This document shows, in pieces, positions 28,051 to 38,079 of a stretch of 64,000 nucleotides of DNA (the first letter of the stretch is position 1; each line of letters opens with the position of its first letter). The DNA is from an uncultured Clostridia bacterium (GTDB lineage: Bacteria > Bacillota > Clostridia > Oscillospirales > CAG-382), in NCBI GenBank assembly GCA_947630765.1, contig CANRIX010000003.1, positions 1-64,000 of the forward strand. The letters are read 5' to 3'. The position numbers and the translations under genes are program-made. The notes beneath the pieces are model-generated. The model made no database searches. It saw nothing but the letters and a program-made list of their open reading frames with translations, and was not told where the DNA came from.

Positions 28051-29115
28051 ATGAAACAGTTCCGCATCGCCATCCTCGGACAAGGCCGGAGCGGCCGCGA
28101 CATCCACGGGATGCACCTGCAAAAGGACACCGAGCGCTTCCGCGTCGTCGCCGTCGTCGACCTGCTCGAAAAGCGTCGCGAACGGGCGGCCCAGGAGTAC
28201 GGCTGCGACGTATACGAGGATTACACCGCCCTGTTCGACCGGGACGACATCGATTTGGTGGTCAATTCCACCCCAAGCCACCTGCATTACGCCATTTCCA
28301 AGGATCTGCTCGAACACGGCTTCAACGTCCTGTGCGAGAAGCCCTGCGTCCCGACGGTCGCGGAATTCGACGACCTGTGCGAAACGGCGAAGCGGAAAAA
28401 CGTGCATTTTCTGGTCTTTCAGCAGAGTCGGTTCGCCGATTACTTCCTGCAGGTCAAGAAGGTCATCGCCTCCGGCAAGCTCGGACGCATCGTGCATATC
28501 GGTATCCAATTCAACGGCTTTGCCCGCCGCTGGGACTGGCAGTGCTGCCTCGACCGCAACGGCGGCAACCTCGCCAACACCGGACCGCATCCGCTGGATC
28601 AGGCGCTCAATCTGCTGGACGCATACGACCAGGAGCTGGGCATTTTCTGCAAAATGGATCGCTGCAACACCTTCGGCAACGCCGAGGACTACGTCAAGCT
28701 GATCCTGACCGCCCCCGACCGTCCGCTGATCGACCTCGACATCTCCTCCTGCGACGCCTACCCGTCCTACACCTACAAAGTGGAAGGCACGCGGGGCACG
28801 CTCAAGGGGGATATGAAGCGACTGGAATGGAAGTATTTCAAGGAGGAGGAAGCCCCCAAGCAGACCCTCATCCGCACGCCGCTCTACGTCGACGAGGAGC
28901 AGCACCCCGCCTACTGCGTCGAACAGCTCAAGTGGTACGAGGAAAGCTGGGAGGGCGACCCGCAGGCGCCGTTCATCGCCGCCGTGCAGACCTATTACGA
29001 TCAGGTCTACGAGCTTCTTTCCAACGGACGCGAGCACGACATCAAGCTCTATCAGGTCCGCCAGCAGCTTGACGTCATCCGCAAGTGCCACGAGAGGAAC
29101 CCCCAGATCAACTGA
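28051..29115 (+). CDS. Gfo/Idh/MocA family oxidoreductase
   Basis: 'FRIAILGQGRSGRDIHGMHL...VVNSTPSHLHYAISKDLLEHGFNVLCEKP'. Confidence 0.94.
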   Translation: MKQFRIAILGQGRSGRDIHGMHLQKDTERFRVVAVVDLLEKRRERAAQEYGCDVYEDYTALFDRDDIDLVVNSTPSHLHYAISKDLLEHGFNVLCEKPCVPTVAEFDDLCETAKRKNVHFLVFQQSRFADYFLQVKKVIASGKLGRIVHIGIQFNGFARRWDWQCCLDRNGGNLANTGPHPLDQALNLLDAYDQELGIFCKMDRCNTFGNAEDYVKLILTAPDRPLIDLDISSCDAYPSYTYKVEGTRGTLKGDMKRLEWKYFKEEEAPKQTLIRTPLYVDEEQHPAYCVEQLKWYEESWEGDPQAPFIAAVQTYYDQVYELLSNGREHDIKLYQVRQQLDVIRKCHERNPQIN

Positions 29116-29130
29116 CGCGGGAGGTATGGT

Positions 29131-30105
29131 ATGGTTTCCCCGTTCTACCGTGCGATCCGTTCCGCCTACCGGCAGAAGGTCTATCCCCGTGCCGACGGGG
29201 ACGGTGCGGTGTTCTATTACGACGTGGGGGATTTTCCCGGGCTCACGCGGCGGGACTACCCCTTCCGTTCCTCGCGCGGGCACGCGCTCGCCGGGTGGCT
29301 GTACTTCCGCGGGGAGGTGCGGACCGACCGGCTGGTCGTGTTCGACCACGGCATCGGTTCCGGGCACCGGGGGTATTTGCGGGAGATCGAACTGCTGACC
29401 CGGCAGGGGTACACGGTGTTCGCCTACGACCACACCGGCTGTATGGAGTCCGGCGGGGAGGATACCGGCGGGCTGTGCCAGTCGCTGATCGACCTCGACG
29501 ACCTGCTGACTACCCTGAAGGCCGACCCGGCGTTCCGCGAAACGGACTTTTCGGTCGTCGGGCACAGCTGGGGCGGGTTCGCCGCGCTCAACATCGCCGC
29601 GTTTCACCCGGACGTGACGCACGCCGTCGCGTTCGCGGGCTTCCGTTCGCTCGCCTGTATCCTCGGGCAGACGCTCGACCGTTTCCCGCTGAAACGGTAC
29701 TGCAGGCGCATCCTGCGCGAGGAATGCGACCGAAATCCGCGCTACGCCGAGATCGACGCGCTGGAAACGCTTCGGAACGCGAAAACCAGGGTGCTGATCG
29801 CGCATTCCGCCGACGACCCGGTTGTCAGCTTCGAGCGGAACTTCCTGCCGCTGCAGCACGAACTGGGGGAGCGGGACAACCTGACCTTCCTGCGCGTCGA
29901 CGGCAAGCGGCACAACCCGCACTACACGCGCGACGCCGTCGCCTACAAGGACGCGTTCTTCAAGGAATACCGCGATGCGCAGAAGCGGCACGCCCTGACG
30001 ACCGACGCAGAAAAAACCGCCTTCCGCACTCGGTACGACTGGGCGCGCATGACGGCGCAAGACGAAACCGTTTGGCAGACCGTGTGTGAATTTCTGGAAT
30101 CCTGA
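29131..30105 (+). CDS. alpha/beta hydrolase
   Basis: 'VVGHSWGGFAALNIAAF' nucleophile elbow; 'IAHSADDPVVS'; 'DGKRHNPHY'. Confidence 0.9.
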   Translation: MVSPFYRAIRSAYRQKVYPRADGDGAVFYYDVGDFPGLTRRDYPFRSSRGHALAGWLYFRGEVRTDRLVVFDHGIGSGHRGYLREIELLTRQGYTVFAYDHTGCMESGGEDTGGLCQSLIDLDDLLTTLKADPAFRETDFSVVGHSWGGFAALNIAAFHPDVTHAVAFAGFRSLACILGQTLDRFPLKRYCRRILREECDRNPRYAEIDALETLRNAKTRVLIAHSADDPVVSFERNFLPLQHELGERDNLTFLRVDGKRHNPHYTRDAVAYKDAFFKEYRDAQKRHALTTDAEKTAFRTRYDWARMTAQDETVWQTVCEFLES

Positions 30106-30119
30106 AACGCATAAAAATC

Positions 30120-30154
30120 GGACGGCATGAATCGCTCATGCCGTCCTTTCGTTT
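30120..30154. terminator. Rho-independent terminator
   Basis: Perfect 11-bp stem GGACGGCATGA/TCATGCCGTCC then TTTCGTTT. Confidence 0.9.
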
Positions 30155-30174
30155 GTCAAAAATTCCAAAGAGAA

Positions 30175-30381
30175 ATACAATAAAAATATCGCCCCGTAGG
30201 CGGACATGCGCCGCCGAAGGGGCACCTTAAGAGAAAACCGGCGAAGGCGGCGTCAGAATTGGCGCAAGCCGAGCCGATTTTCGACGAAAGGGGGGGTAAT
30301 TCGGGGGGAAAACACAGAGCAAGGAGGAGCTGCGACAAAGTCGCTAGCGACGCCGCCGTGATTGTGTTTGCCACCCGAAAA
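30175..30381 (+). repeat. dispersed structured intergenic element, copy 2
   Basis: Similar to 8437-8626 end to end; overlaps the 3' end of the DUF1284 CDS. Confidence 0.9.
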
Positions 30382-30781
30382 GCATACGCGTTTCCCAGCG
30401 GCTTTTTCCCGTGCAGAGCGATTCCCACTGACACCCGCCGCAGACGGACGGACGCTTCCCCGGCGAAAGGACGCGCTCCTGCACCCGCCGGACGAAATCG
30501 CCGAACGGCAAAACCGCATCCTCCCGCAAACCGCACAACGCCAACACGGCGCGGTCATATCCCGCGACCTTCTCCGCCTGTGCGCACACGCCGCCGACGT
30601 TATTCGGGCAGGCGGAACAGACGCAGTCCGTCCCGACGGTCAGCGTCACCGGCGTTTCCGCCGTCAGGACGTCCAGCAGTTCCGCCATGTGGCGGGAAAA
30701 CCCGTCGCTGTACCCGTGCCCCGCAAAGTACGCGAGGCACATCCCGTGGTGCGGCCGCAGCCGCAAACCTTCACCGCACAT
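30344..30781 (-). CDS. DUF1284 family protein (Cys-rich)
   Basis: 'LRLRPHHGMCLAYFAGHGYSDGFSRHM...CPNNVGGVC...CGGCQWESLC'; overlaps the bioY stop. Confidence 0.85.
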   Translation of the reverse strand: MCGEGLRLRPHHGMCLAYFAGHGYSDGFSRHMAELLDVLTAETPVTLTVGTDCVCSACPNNVGGVCAQAEKVAGYDRAVLALCGLREDAVLPFGDFVRRVQERVLSPGKRPSVCGGCQWESLCTGKSRWETRMLFGWQTQSRRRR

Positions 30782-31316
30782 ACTTCCGCAGCCGTTCCGT
30801 CAGCAGAAGCGCCAGGGCGACCTTCACAAGGTCCGGCAGCAGGAACGGGAACACGCACCAGCTCATGGCGACCCAGAACCCGACCGGCTCGCCGGTCCGC
30901 AAATAGACCGCCATATACCACAGCGTCCCGAACAGGTAGCAGAGCGCAAGCCCCAGCACCATGCCGATCGCCTGCACCCAAAGCCGCCTCCCGAGCAGTT
31001 TTTCGAGCAGCCACATCGTCAGCCCGGTCAGCAGGAACCCGAGCATATACCCACCCGTTTCGCCGAGCAAAATGCCGGCTCCGCCGGTGAATCCCGCCAG
31101 CACCGGCACGCCCATCGCCGCCAGCAGCAGATACAGCAAAATCGCCATCGTCCCCCGCTTTCCGCCCAGCAAACCGACGGTCAGGCACACCCCGAGCGTC
31201 TGCAGCGTGAACGGAATGGTCGTCGGCACGGAAATCCACGAGCAAGCCGCGAGCAGGGCGGCGAACACCGCGATATACGCGATGTCGACCGTCGAAAGCC
31301 CCTTTTTTTCCGCCAA
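30771..31316 (-). CDS. bioY: biotin transporter BioY
   Basis: 'VPTTIPFTLQTLGVCLTVGLLGGKRGTMAILLYLLLAAMGVPVLAGFTGG...GGYMLGF'. Confidence 0.95.
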   Translation of the reverse strand: MAEKKGLSTVDIAYIAVFAALLAACSWISVPTTIPFTLQTLGVCLTVGLLGGKRGTMAILLYLLLAAMGVPVLAGFTGGAGILLGETGGYMLGFLLTGLTMWLLEKLLGRRLWVQAIGMVLGLALCYLFGTLWYMAVYLRTGEPVGFWVAMSWCVFPFLLPDLVKVALALLLTERLRKYVR

Positions 31317-31348
31317 GGAAACCCCTCCTTCGTTTCGTTTCGCCCTTT

Positions 31349-31377
31349 AGTATACCGGATTTTGTTCCAATTGTCAA
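31349..31377 (-). promoter_or_regulatory. bioY promoter (TTGACA-N17-TATACT)
   Basis: Perfect -35, near-perfect -10, 17 bp spacer. Confidence 0.85.
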
Positions 31378-31403
31378 CCCTTTTTTGAAAATTTGGTTTA
31401 CAT
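31371..31403. promoter_or_regulatory. candidate BirA operator TTGTCAACC-N15-GGTTTACAT
   Basis: Close to the Firmicute BirA box (TTGTNAACC-N14-16-GGTTNACAA); overlaps the bioY -35. Confidence 0.7.
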
Positions 31404-31493
31404 TTTGGGTTCCGTCGGAGGACGGTTCGCGATTTTTCGTGATTCCGCCCTGTTTTTTCGGTTTTTCCCCGTTTCATTTCTCGCGTCCGGCGC

Positions 31494-31522
31494 TTGATTT
31501 TCGTTCCCCGCTGTGATACAAT
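31494..31522 (+). promoter_or_regulatory. promoter (TTGATT-N17-TACAAT)
   Basis: 17 bp spacer upstream of 31565. Confidence 0.65.
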
Positions 31523-31564
31523 ATGATAGAGAAAAATTCACAAAGGGAAAGAGAAACGCAACAT

Positions 31565-33031
31565 ATGAACAGCTATCAGGTCGCGGTCATCGGTGCGGGC
31601 GTCGTCGGGAGCCTCGTCGCACGGGAATTGACGAAATACGACCTTTCCGTCGCGCTCGTCGAAGCGCGGGAGGACGTCGCAACCGGCGCGACGGCGGCGA
31701 ACAGCTCCATCGTCCACGGCGGATTCGATCCGGAACCCGGCACATTGAAAGCGTCCCTGAACGTGAAGGGGACGGCGATGATGCCCGCGCTCGCCGCAGA
31801 ATTGGGGGTGTCCTACCGCAACAACGGGTCGTTGGTGCTCGCCTTCTCGGAAAATGAGATGGAAACGGTGCGTGCGCTGTACGAACGCGGACGCATCAAC
31901 GGCGTGCCGGCGGATTCGCTGTCCGTCCTCGGGCGGGAGGAACTGCGCAGGCTGGAGCCGAACGTGTCCGACGAAGCGGTCGGCGCCCTGCGGAGCGCTT
32001 CCGCCGGGATCGTCTGCCCCTACGGGCTTGCGATCGCCGCCGCCGGAAACGCCGCCGACAACGGCGCGTCGCTATACCTGTCCTCCCCGGTCACGGCGAT
32101 CACGAAGCGGGACGGCAAGTTCCTCGTCACCGCCGGGCCGCATACGATCCAAGCCGACTACCTCGTCAACTGCGCCGGACTGTACGCCGACCGCGTCGCC
32201 CGCCTGATCGGCGACGACAGCTTCACCCTGCGCCCCCGCAAGGGCGAGTACCTGCTGTTCGACAAATCCGAGGGCAATCTGACTGGGCACACGCTGTTCC
32301 AGGTGCCGACGGACGCCGGGAAGGGCGTGCTGGTCACGCCGACGGTGGACGGCAACCTGCTGATCGGCCCGACGTCGGTCTTTTCGGACGACCGCACGGA
32401 CAAGTCCACGTCCGCCGACGGGCTCGCCTACGTCCGCGAAACGGCGGGGAGATCCGTCAAGGGGCTGAACTTCCGGCAGGTCATCACGTCCTTCTGCGGG
32501 CTTCGCGCCGTCCCCGACGGGGCGGGGCAGGATTTCATCATCCGCTTTTCCGAACGCGACGGGCATTTCCTGCACTGCGCCGGGATCGAGTCGCCGGGGC
32601 TTTCCGCCTCCCCCGCCATCGCCGTTTACGTCGCGGACCTGCTGCGGGACGCGGGGCTTCCGATGCGCCCGAATCCGCGTTTCGACCCCTGCCGAAAGTC
32701 CGACCATTGGTTCCGCCGGTTGTCCGCGGCGGAAAAAAACGAGGTCATTCGCAAGGACCCCCGCTACGGGCGGGTGGTCTGCCGGTGCGAAACCGTCACG
32801 GAAGGCGAGATCGTCGAGGCGATCCACCGCGCCCCACAGGCGACCACGCTCGACGCGCTCAAGCGCCGCCTGCGTAGCGGCATGGGACGGTGTCAAGGCG
32901 GATTCTGCACGCCGCTGCTGGTCGAACTGCTTGCGAAAGAGACCGGCAAAGCCCCGACGGAACTTTGTAAAGGCGCGCCGGGCAGTCTGTTGCTGGCGGG
33001 AACGCTGAAGAAGGGAGCGGAACAGGCGTGA
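31565..33031 (+). CDS. FAD-dependent oxidoreductase (GlpA/GlpO-like) with C-terminal BFD-like [2Fe-2S] domain
   Basis: 'QVAVIGAGVVGSLVARELTKYDLSVALVEA...', C-term 'VVCRCETVTEGEIVEAI...GMGRCQGGFC'. Confidence 0.92.
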   Translation: MNSYQVAVIGAGVVGSLVARELTKYDLSVALVEAREDVATGATAANSSIVHGGFDPEPGTLKASLNVKGTAMMPALAAELGVSYRNNGSLVLAFSENEMETVRALYERGRINGVPADSLSVLGREELRRLEPNVSDEAVGALRSASAGIVCPYGLAIAAAGNAADNGASLYLSSPVTAITKRDGKFLVTAGPHTIQADYLVNCAGLYADRVARLIGDDSFTLRPRKGEYLLFDKSEGNLTGHTLFQVPTDAGKGVLVTPTVDGNLLIGPTSVFSDDRTDKSTSADGLAYVRETAGRSVKGLNFRQVITSFCGLRAVPDGAGQDFIIRFSERDGHFLHCAGIESPGLSASPAIAVYVADLLRDAGLPMRPNPRFDPCRKSDHWFRRLSAAEKNEVIRKDPRYGRVVCRCETVTEGEIVEAIHRAPQATTLDALKRRLRSGMGRCQGGFCTPLLVELLAKETGKAPTELCKGAPGSLLLAGTLKKGAEQA

Positions 33032-34281
33032 AAACAGAGATTGCCATCATCGGCGCCGGTCCTGCGGGGCTTGCCGCCGCCGTCGCCGCCTACGACGCGG
33101 GCGTGAAGGATTTGCTCCTGCTCGAACGCGACGCCGCCCCCGGCGGGATTTTGCAGCAGTGTATCCACAACGGGTTCGGACTGCACCGCTACGGCGAGGA
33201 ACTGACCGGCCCGGAATACGCCGCGCGGGACGTCGCGGAGGTCCGCAAGCGGAACATTCCGATCCTGACCGAAACCATGGTGCTGTCCGTCGCCCCCGAC
33301 CGCACGGTCACGGCGATGAACCGCCAAAACGGCATCTTCACGGTCGAAGCGAAAGCGGTCGTCCTCGCGATGGGCTGCCGCGAACGCCCTCGCGGTGCGC
33401 TGAACATTCCCGGCGACCGTCCGAGCGGCATCTACACCGCCGGGACCGCCCAGCGATTCGTCAATATCCAGGGCGTCCTGCCGGGGAAGGAGATCGTCAT
33501 TCTCGGGTCCGGCGACATCGGACTGATCATGGCCCGCCGCATGACGCTCGAAGGGGCGCACGTGCACGCCGTCTGCGAACTCATGCCCTATTCCGGCGGG
33601 CTCAACCGCAACATCGTCCAATGCCTGCGGGATTTCGACATTCCGCTGCTGCTCAGCCATACCGTCTCCCGCATCCACGGGAACGGGCGGCTGACCGGCG
33701 TTTCCGTCGCGGAAGTGGACGAAAACCGTCGCGTCAAGCCGGAAACCGAGCGGTACATCCCCTGCGACACGCTGCTGCTCTCCTGCGGTCTGCTGCCGGA
33801 AAACGAGCTGAGCAAGGGCGCAGGCGTCCCGCTCGACCCGGTCACGGGCGGCGCGTCCGTCAACGAGCGGCGGGAAACCGCCGTTCCGGGCGTATTCGCC
33901 TGCGGAAACGTGCTGCACGTCCACGATCTGGTGGACTTCGTCTCGGAGGAGGCGCATCTGGCGGGCGAAAGCGCCGCGAAGTGGGTGCTGTCCGGCGCGG
34001 CGGAACGCGCGGAGCGCTCGATTTCCGTCCGCGCAAACGGAAAAGTGCGCTACACCGTTCCGCAGCGGATCGAATCGCCGGAAGCGCCGGTGCGGCTGTT
34101 CTTCCGCGTCGGGAGCGTCGCGGACAACGCGGTGCTGACCGTCAAAAGCGGGCAGACCGTGCTCGCGACCAAAAAGAAGCGCCGCATGACGCCGGGCGAG
34201 ATGGAATCCTTTGAACTGTCCCCCGCCGTCCTGCGCACGGCGTTCGACGCCGGAGAACCCCTGACCGTTTCGGTCGATTGA
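33028..34281 (+). CDS. NAD(P)/FAD-dependent oxidoreductase (GlpB-like partner)
   Basis: 'IAIIGAGPAGLAAAVAAYDAG...'; ATGA overlap with the previous gene. Confidence 0.92.
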   Translation: MKTEIAIIGAGPAGLAAAVAAYDAGVKDLLLLERDAAPGGILQQCIHNGFGLHRYGEELTGPEYAARDVAEVRKRNIPILTETMVLSVAPDRTVTAMNRQNGIFTVEAKAVVLAMGCRERPRGALNIPGDRPSGIYTAGTAQRFVNIQGVLPGKEIVILGSGDIGLIMARRMTLEGAHVHAVCELMPYSGGLNRNIVQCLRDFDIPLLLSHTVSRIHGNGRLTGVSVAEVDENRRVKPETERYIPCDTLLLSCGLLPENELSKGAGVPLDPVTGGASVNERRETAVPGVFACGNVLHVHDLVDFVSEEAHLAGESAAKWVLSGAAERAERSISVRANGKVRYTVPQRIESPEAPVRLFFRVGSVADNAVLTVKSGQTVLATKKKRRMTPGEMESFELSPAVLRTAFDAGEPLTVSVD

Positions 34282-34308
34282 TTCTGTTTGCCAAGGGAGA
34301 TGCCCCAC

Positions 34309-34662
34309 ATGAAAACCCGTGAACTGACCTGCATCGTCTGCCCGATGGGCTGCTCGCTGCGGGTGGAACTGACCGACGAAGGCGAAGTCGCTTCCGTCGC
34401 CGGCAACACCTGCCCCCGCGGGGCGGCATACGCCAGGGACGAGGTGCTGCACCCGGTCCGCACCCTGACGACGACGGTCCGCGCCGCCGGGACCGACCGA
34501 CCGCTCCCGGTCAAAACCGACCGCCCGATCCCCAAGGATCGCCTGTTCGACGCGATGGAACGCGTCAATGCCCTGCGGGTCGAAACCCCGGTCCGCATCG
34601 GGGACGTCCTGCTCGACGACCTGTTCGGCGCAAAGCTGGTCGCCACGGCGGACCTACTCTAA
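34309..34662 (+). CDS. DUF1667 protein
   Basis: 'ELTCIVCPMGCSLRVELTDEGEVASVAGNTCPRGAAYARDE'. Confidence 0.92.
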   Translation: MKTRELTCIVCPMGCSLRVELTDEGEVASVAGNTCPRGAAYARDEVLHPVRTLTTTVRAAGTDRPLPVKTDRPIPKDRLFDAMERVNALRVETPVRIGDVLLDDLFGAKLVATADLL

Positions 34663-34684
34663 AGGAAAAGGAACCACACCGTAC

Positions 34685-36082
34685 ATGCGTCTTACCAAAC
34701 CCCAAACCCGACCGACCGTCTCGCCGGCGGAAAACAAGATGGGCGTCCTGCCGGAGGGAAAGCTGCTGTTCAACATGGCGCTGCCGCTGATCGCTTCCAT
34801 GCTCGTGCAGGCGCTCTACAACGTCGTCGACAGCGTCTACGTTTCAAACTACTCCGAAACCGCCCTGACGGCGCTCTCGCTCGCCTTCCCCGTCCAGAAT
34901 ATGCAGATCGCCTTCTCGACCGGGGTCGCGGTCGGCGTCAATTCGCTGCTCTCCCGCTCGCTCGGCGAGGGGAATCAGGACAGAGCGAACCGTTCCGCCG
35001 GAAACGGCATGCTGCTGTCCGGCATCACCGTCCTGCTGTTCATGGTGTTCGGTGCGCTCGGCGTCACCGGCAATCACCCGTTCATCGCTATGCAGTCGGG
35101 CGTCGAAGCGACGGTCCTCGACGGCTCGGTCTATGTGACCATCTGCTGCCTGTTCTCGCTCGGGCTGTTCGCCGAAGTGCTGTTTGAACGAATGCTGCAA
35201 TCCTCCGGGCGGACGGTCTACACCATGATCACCCAAGGCACGGGCGCGTTGCTGAACATCATCCTCGACCCGATCTTCATCTTCGGCTACTTCGGTCTGC
35301 CCAAACTCGGCGTGGCGGGCGCCGCCATCGCGACGGTCATCGGGCAGTGGGTCGCTGCGGCTATGGCGCTGTTCTTCAACCTCAAAAAGAACCCGGACAT
35401 CCACCTCCGCCTGTCCTACTGCAAACCCCGTTCGGACGTCATGCGGGGGATCCTCTCGGTCGGCTTCCCGTCGACGGTCATGATGGCGATCAGCTCGGTC
35501 ATGAACTTCGGCATGAACCAGATCCTGCAGGGCTTCAGCGAAACGGCGACCGGCGTGTTCGGCGTCTATTACAAGCTGCAGAGCTTCTTCTTCATGCCCG
35601 TGTTCGGGCTGAACAACGCGACCATCTCCATCGTCGCCTATAACTACGGCTACCGCAAGCCCAAGCGGATCCTGCGGACCCTGCGCCTGTCCTGCACGGT
35701 CGCGCTGTGCATCATGCTCGTGGGGCTTGCCGTGTTCCGATTCTTCCCGGATTTCCTGCTCGGCTTCTTCCACCCGTCCGAGGAATTCCTCGCCATCGGT
35801 CGGGAAGCGCTCCGCATCATCTGCTTCAATTTCCCGCTCGCCGCGTTCGGCATCGCGCTCGGCGCGAGCTTCCAGGCGATGGGCAAAGGGTCCTACGCGA
35901 CGGTCATCTCGCTCTGCCGGCAGCTGATCGTGCTGCTCCCTGCGGCGTACCTGCTGAGCCTGACAAACCAGGTGGACAACGTCTGGTGGGCGTTCCCGAT
36001 CTCCGAATTCGTCAGTCTGGTCATCACCGTCCTGTTCTTCCTGCGGATCTACCGCAAAAAGATCCGCCCGCTGGAAGAATAA
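34685..36082 (+). CDS. MATE family efflux transporter
   Basis: 12-TM; 'LPLIASMLVQALYNVVDSVYVSNYSETALTALSLAFPVQN'. Confidence 0.94.
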   Translation: MRLTKPQTRPTVSPAENKMGVLPEGKLLFNMALPLIASMLVQALYNVVDSVYVSNYSETALTALSLAFPVQNMQIAFSTGVAVGVNSLLSRSLGEGNQDRANRSAGNGMLLSGITVLLFMVFGALGVTGNHPFIAMQSGVEATVLDGSVYVTICCLFSLGLFAEVLFERMLQSSGRTVYTMITQGTGALLNIILDPIFIFGYFGLPKLGVAGAAIATVIGQWVAAAMALFFNLKKNPDIHLRLSYCKPRSDVMRGILSVGFPSTVMMAISSVMNFGMNQILQGFSETATGVFGVYYKLQSFFFMPVFGLNNATISIVAYNYGYRKPKRILRTLRLSCTVALCIMLVGLAVFRFFPDFLLGFFHPSEEFLAIGREALRIICFNFPLAAFGIALGASFQAMGKGSYATVISLCRQLIVLLPAAYLLSLTNQVDNVWWAFPISEFVSLVITVLFFLRIYRKKIRPLEE

Positions 36083-36096
36083 TCGTTTGCGAAGAA

Positions 36097-36129
36097 AAAG
36101 CCGACCGGGATTTCCCCGGTCGGTTTTTG
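36097..36129. terminator. bidirectional terminator
   Basis: AAAAGCCGACCGGGgatttCCCCGGTCGGTTTTT between convergent genes. Confidence 0.9.
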
Positions 36130-36140
36130 TCTATCCTTTT

Positions 36141-36929
36141 TCACCCTTGCGCGGGCAGGAGCGCGCAAAGCGTGCGGCAGAACGCCGAAATCGCGTCCCC
36201 CGTCGACCGTTTCGCCTGATTCGCCGCGTTCCCGGCGGTTTTCAGCGCTTCCCGACGCGCATTCGACCCGTTCGACGCTGAAAACAACGCGTAACCGTCC
36301 ACGGCGATGTACCCCTCCGAGAGCTGTTCCGCCGTCAACCAGTCGCCGTCGGAATGGGTCAGCCCCTTGCGGCGGGTGTCGTAGCGCCCGGTGTCCCCCG
36401 GCATCGGGTCGATGATCAGGTACTTCCCGCTCGCCGGGTCGTAACCGACCGCCGCCATGAAATGCCCCGGGACGTGCAGCGCCGCCGTCCCGCCGGAAAG
36501 CAGGTGGTCGACCAGCGCACGCGAACGGATGTCCCCGCCCTGAAAGGCGCTCGCCGTGTAGCCGTATGCCTCGCCGTATTCCCGGGTGGAATAGTAGAAG
36601 ATCGAGCGGTAACTTCCCTCGAACCCGGCGTTGAACAGCCCCGCCCGGTTCGCCCAGAACGCGACCTCGACCAGATCCATCTCCTTGCCGGTCAGGTAGT
36701 AGACCGCGTTGCACAGCGTCGCCACGCCGCAGGCGGACTGCACGATATTCAGCGTCCCGACCTGCACGTCCTTCCAGCGGTCGTCGCATTGCAGGTATGT
36801 GAACGCCAGCCCGGCGCCGCCGTCCGCGCCCGCAGAGACGCAAAAGACCCCGCACAGCACCGCCGCGCACAGCAACAGGCAGCATATCCGCTTTTTCACC
36901 GCGATCCCCTCCTTTTTTTGAATTTGCAC
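36141..36929 (-). CDS. secreted C39-like cysteine peptidase family protein
   Basis: Signal peptide; 'VQSACGVATLCNAVYYLTG...HFMAAVGYDPASGKYLIIDP'. Confidence 0.8.
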   Translation of the reverse strand: MQIQKKEGIAVKKRICCLLLCAAVLCGVFCVSAGADGGAGLAFTYLQCDDRWKDVQVGTLNIVQSACGVATLCNAVYYLTGKEMDLVEVAFWANRAGLFNAGFEGSYRSIFYYSTREYGEAYGYTASAFQGGDIRSRALVDHLLSGGTAALHVPGHFMAAVGYDPASGKYLIIDPMPGDTGRYDTRRKGLTHSDGDWLTAEQLSEGYIAVDGYALFSASNGSNARREALKTAGNAANQAKRSTGDAISAFCRTLCALLPAQG

Positions 36930-36933
36930 GGGC

Positions 36934-38079
<1,146 letters not shown>

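Noticed and set aside
27496-30060. 854-aa minus-strand ORF
   Set aside because: Antisense to the E1-rhodanese, Gfo/Idh/MocA and hydrolase genes; high-GC artefact.
30259-30906. Plus-strand ORF starting MAQAEPIFDERGGNSGGKHRARR
   Set aside because: Translation of the dispersed repeat running antisense into DUF1284/bioY; copy 1 gives similar spurious peptides, so it is a repeat artefact.
31565-34662. Novel three-gene redox system
   Set aside because: Matches the known clostridial GlpO-like FAD oxidoreductase / NAD(P)-FAD oxidoreductase / DUF1667 triad.
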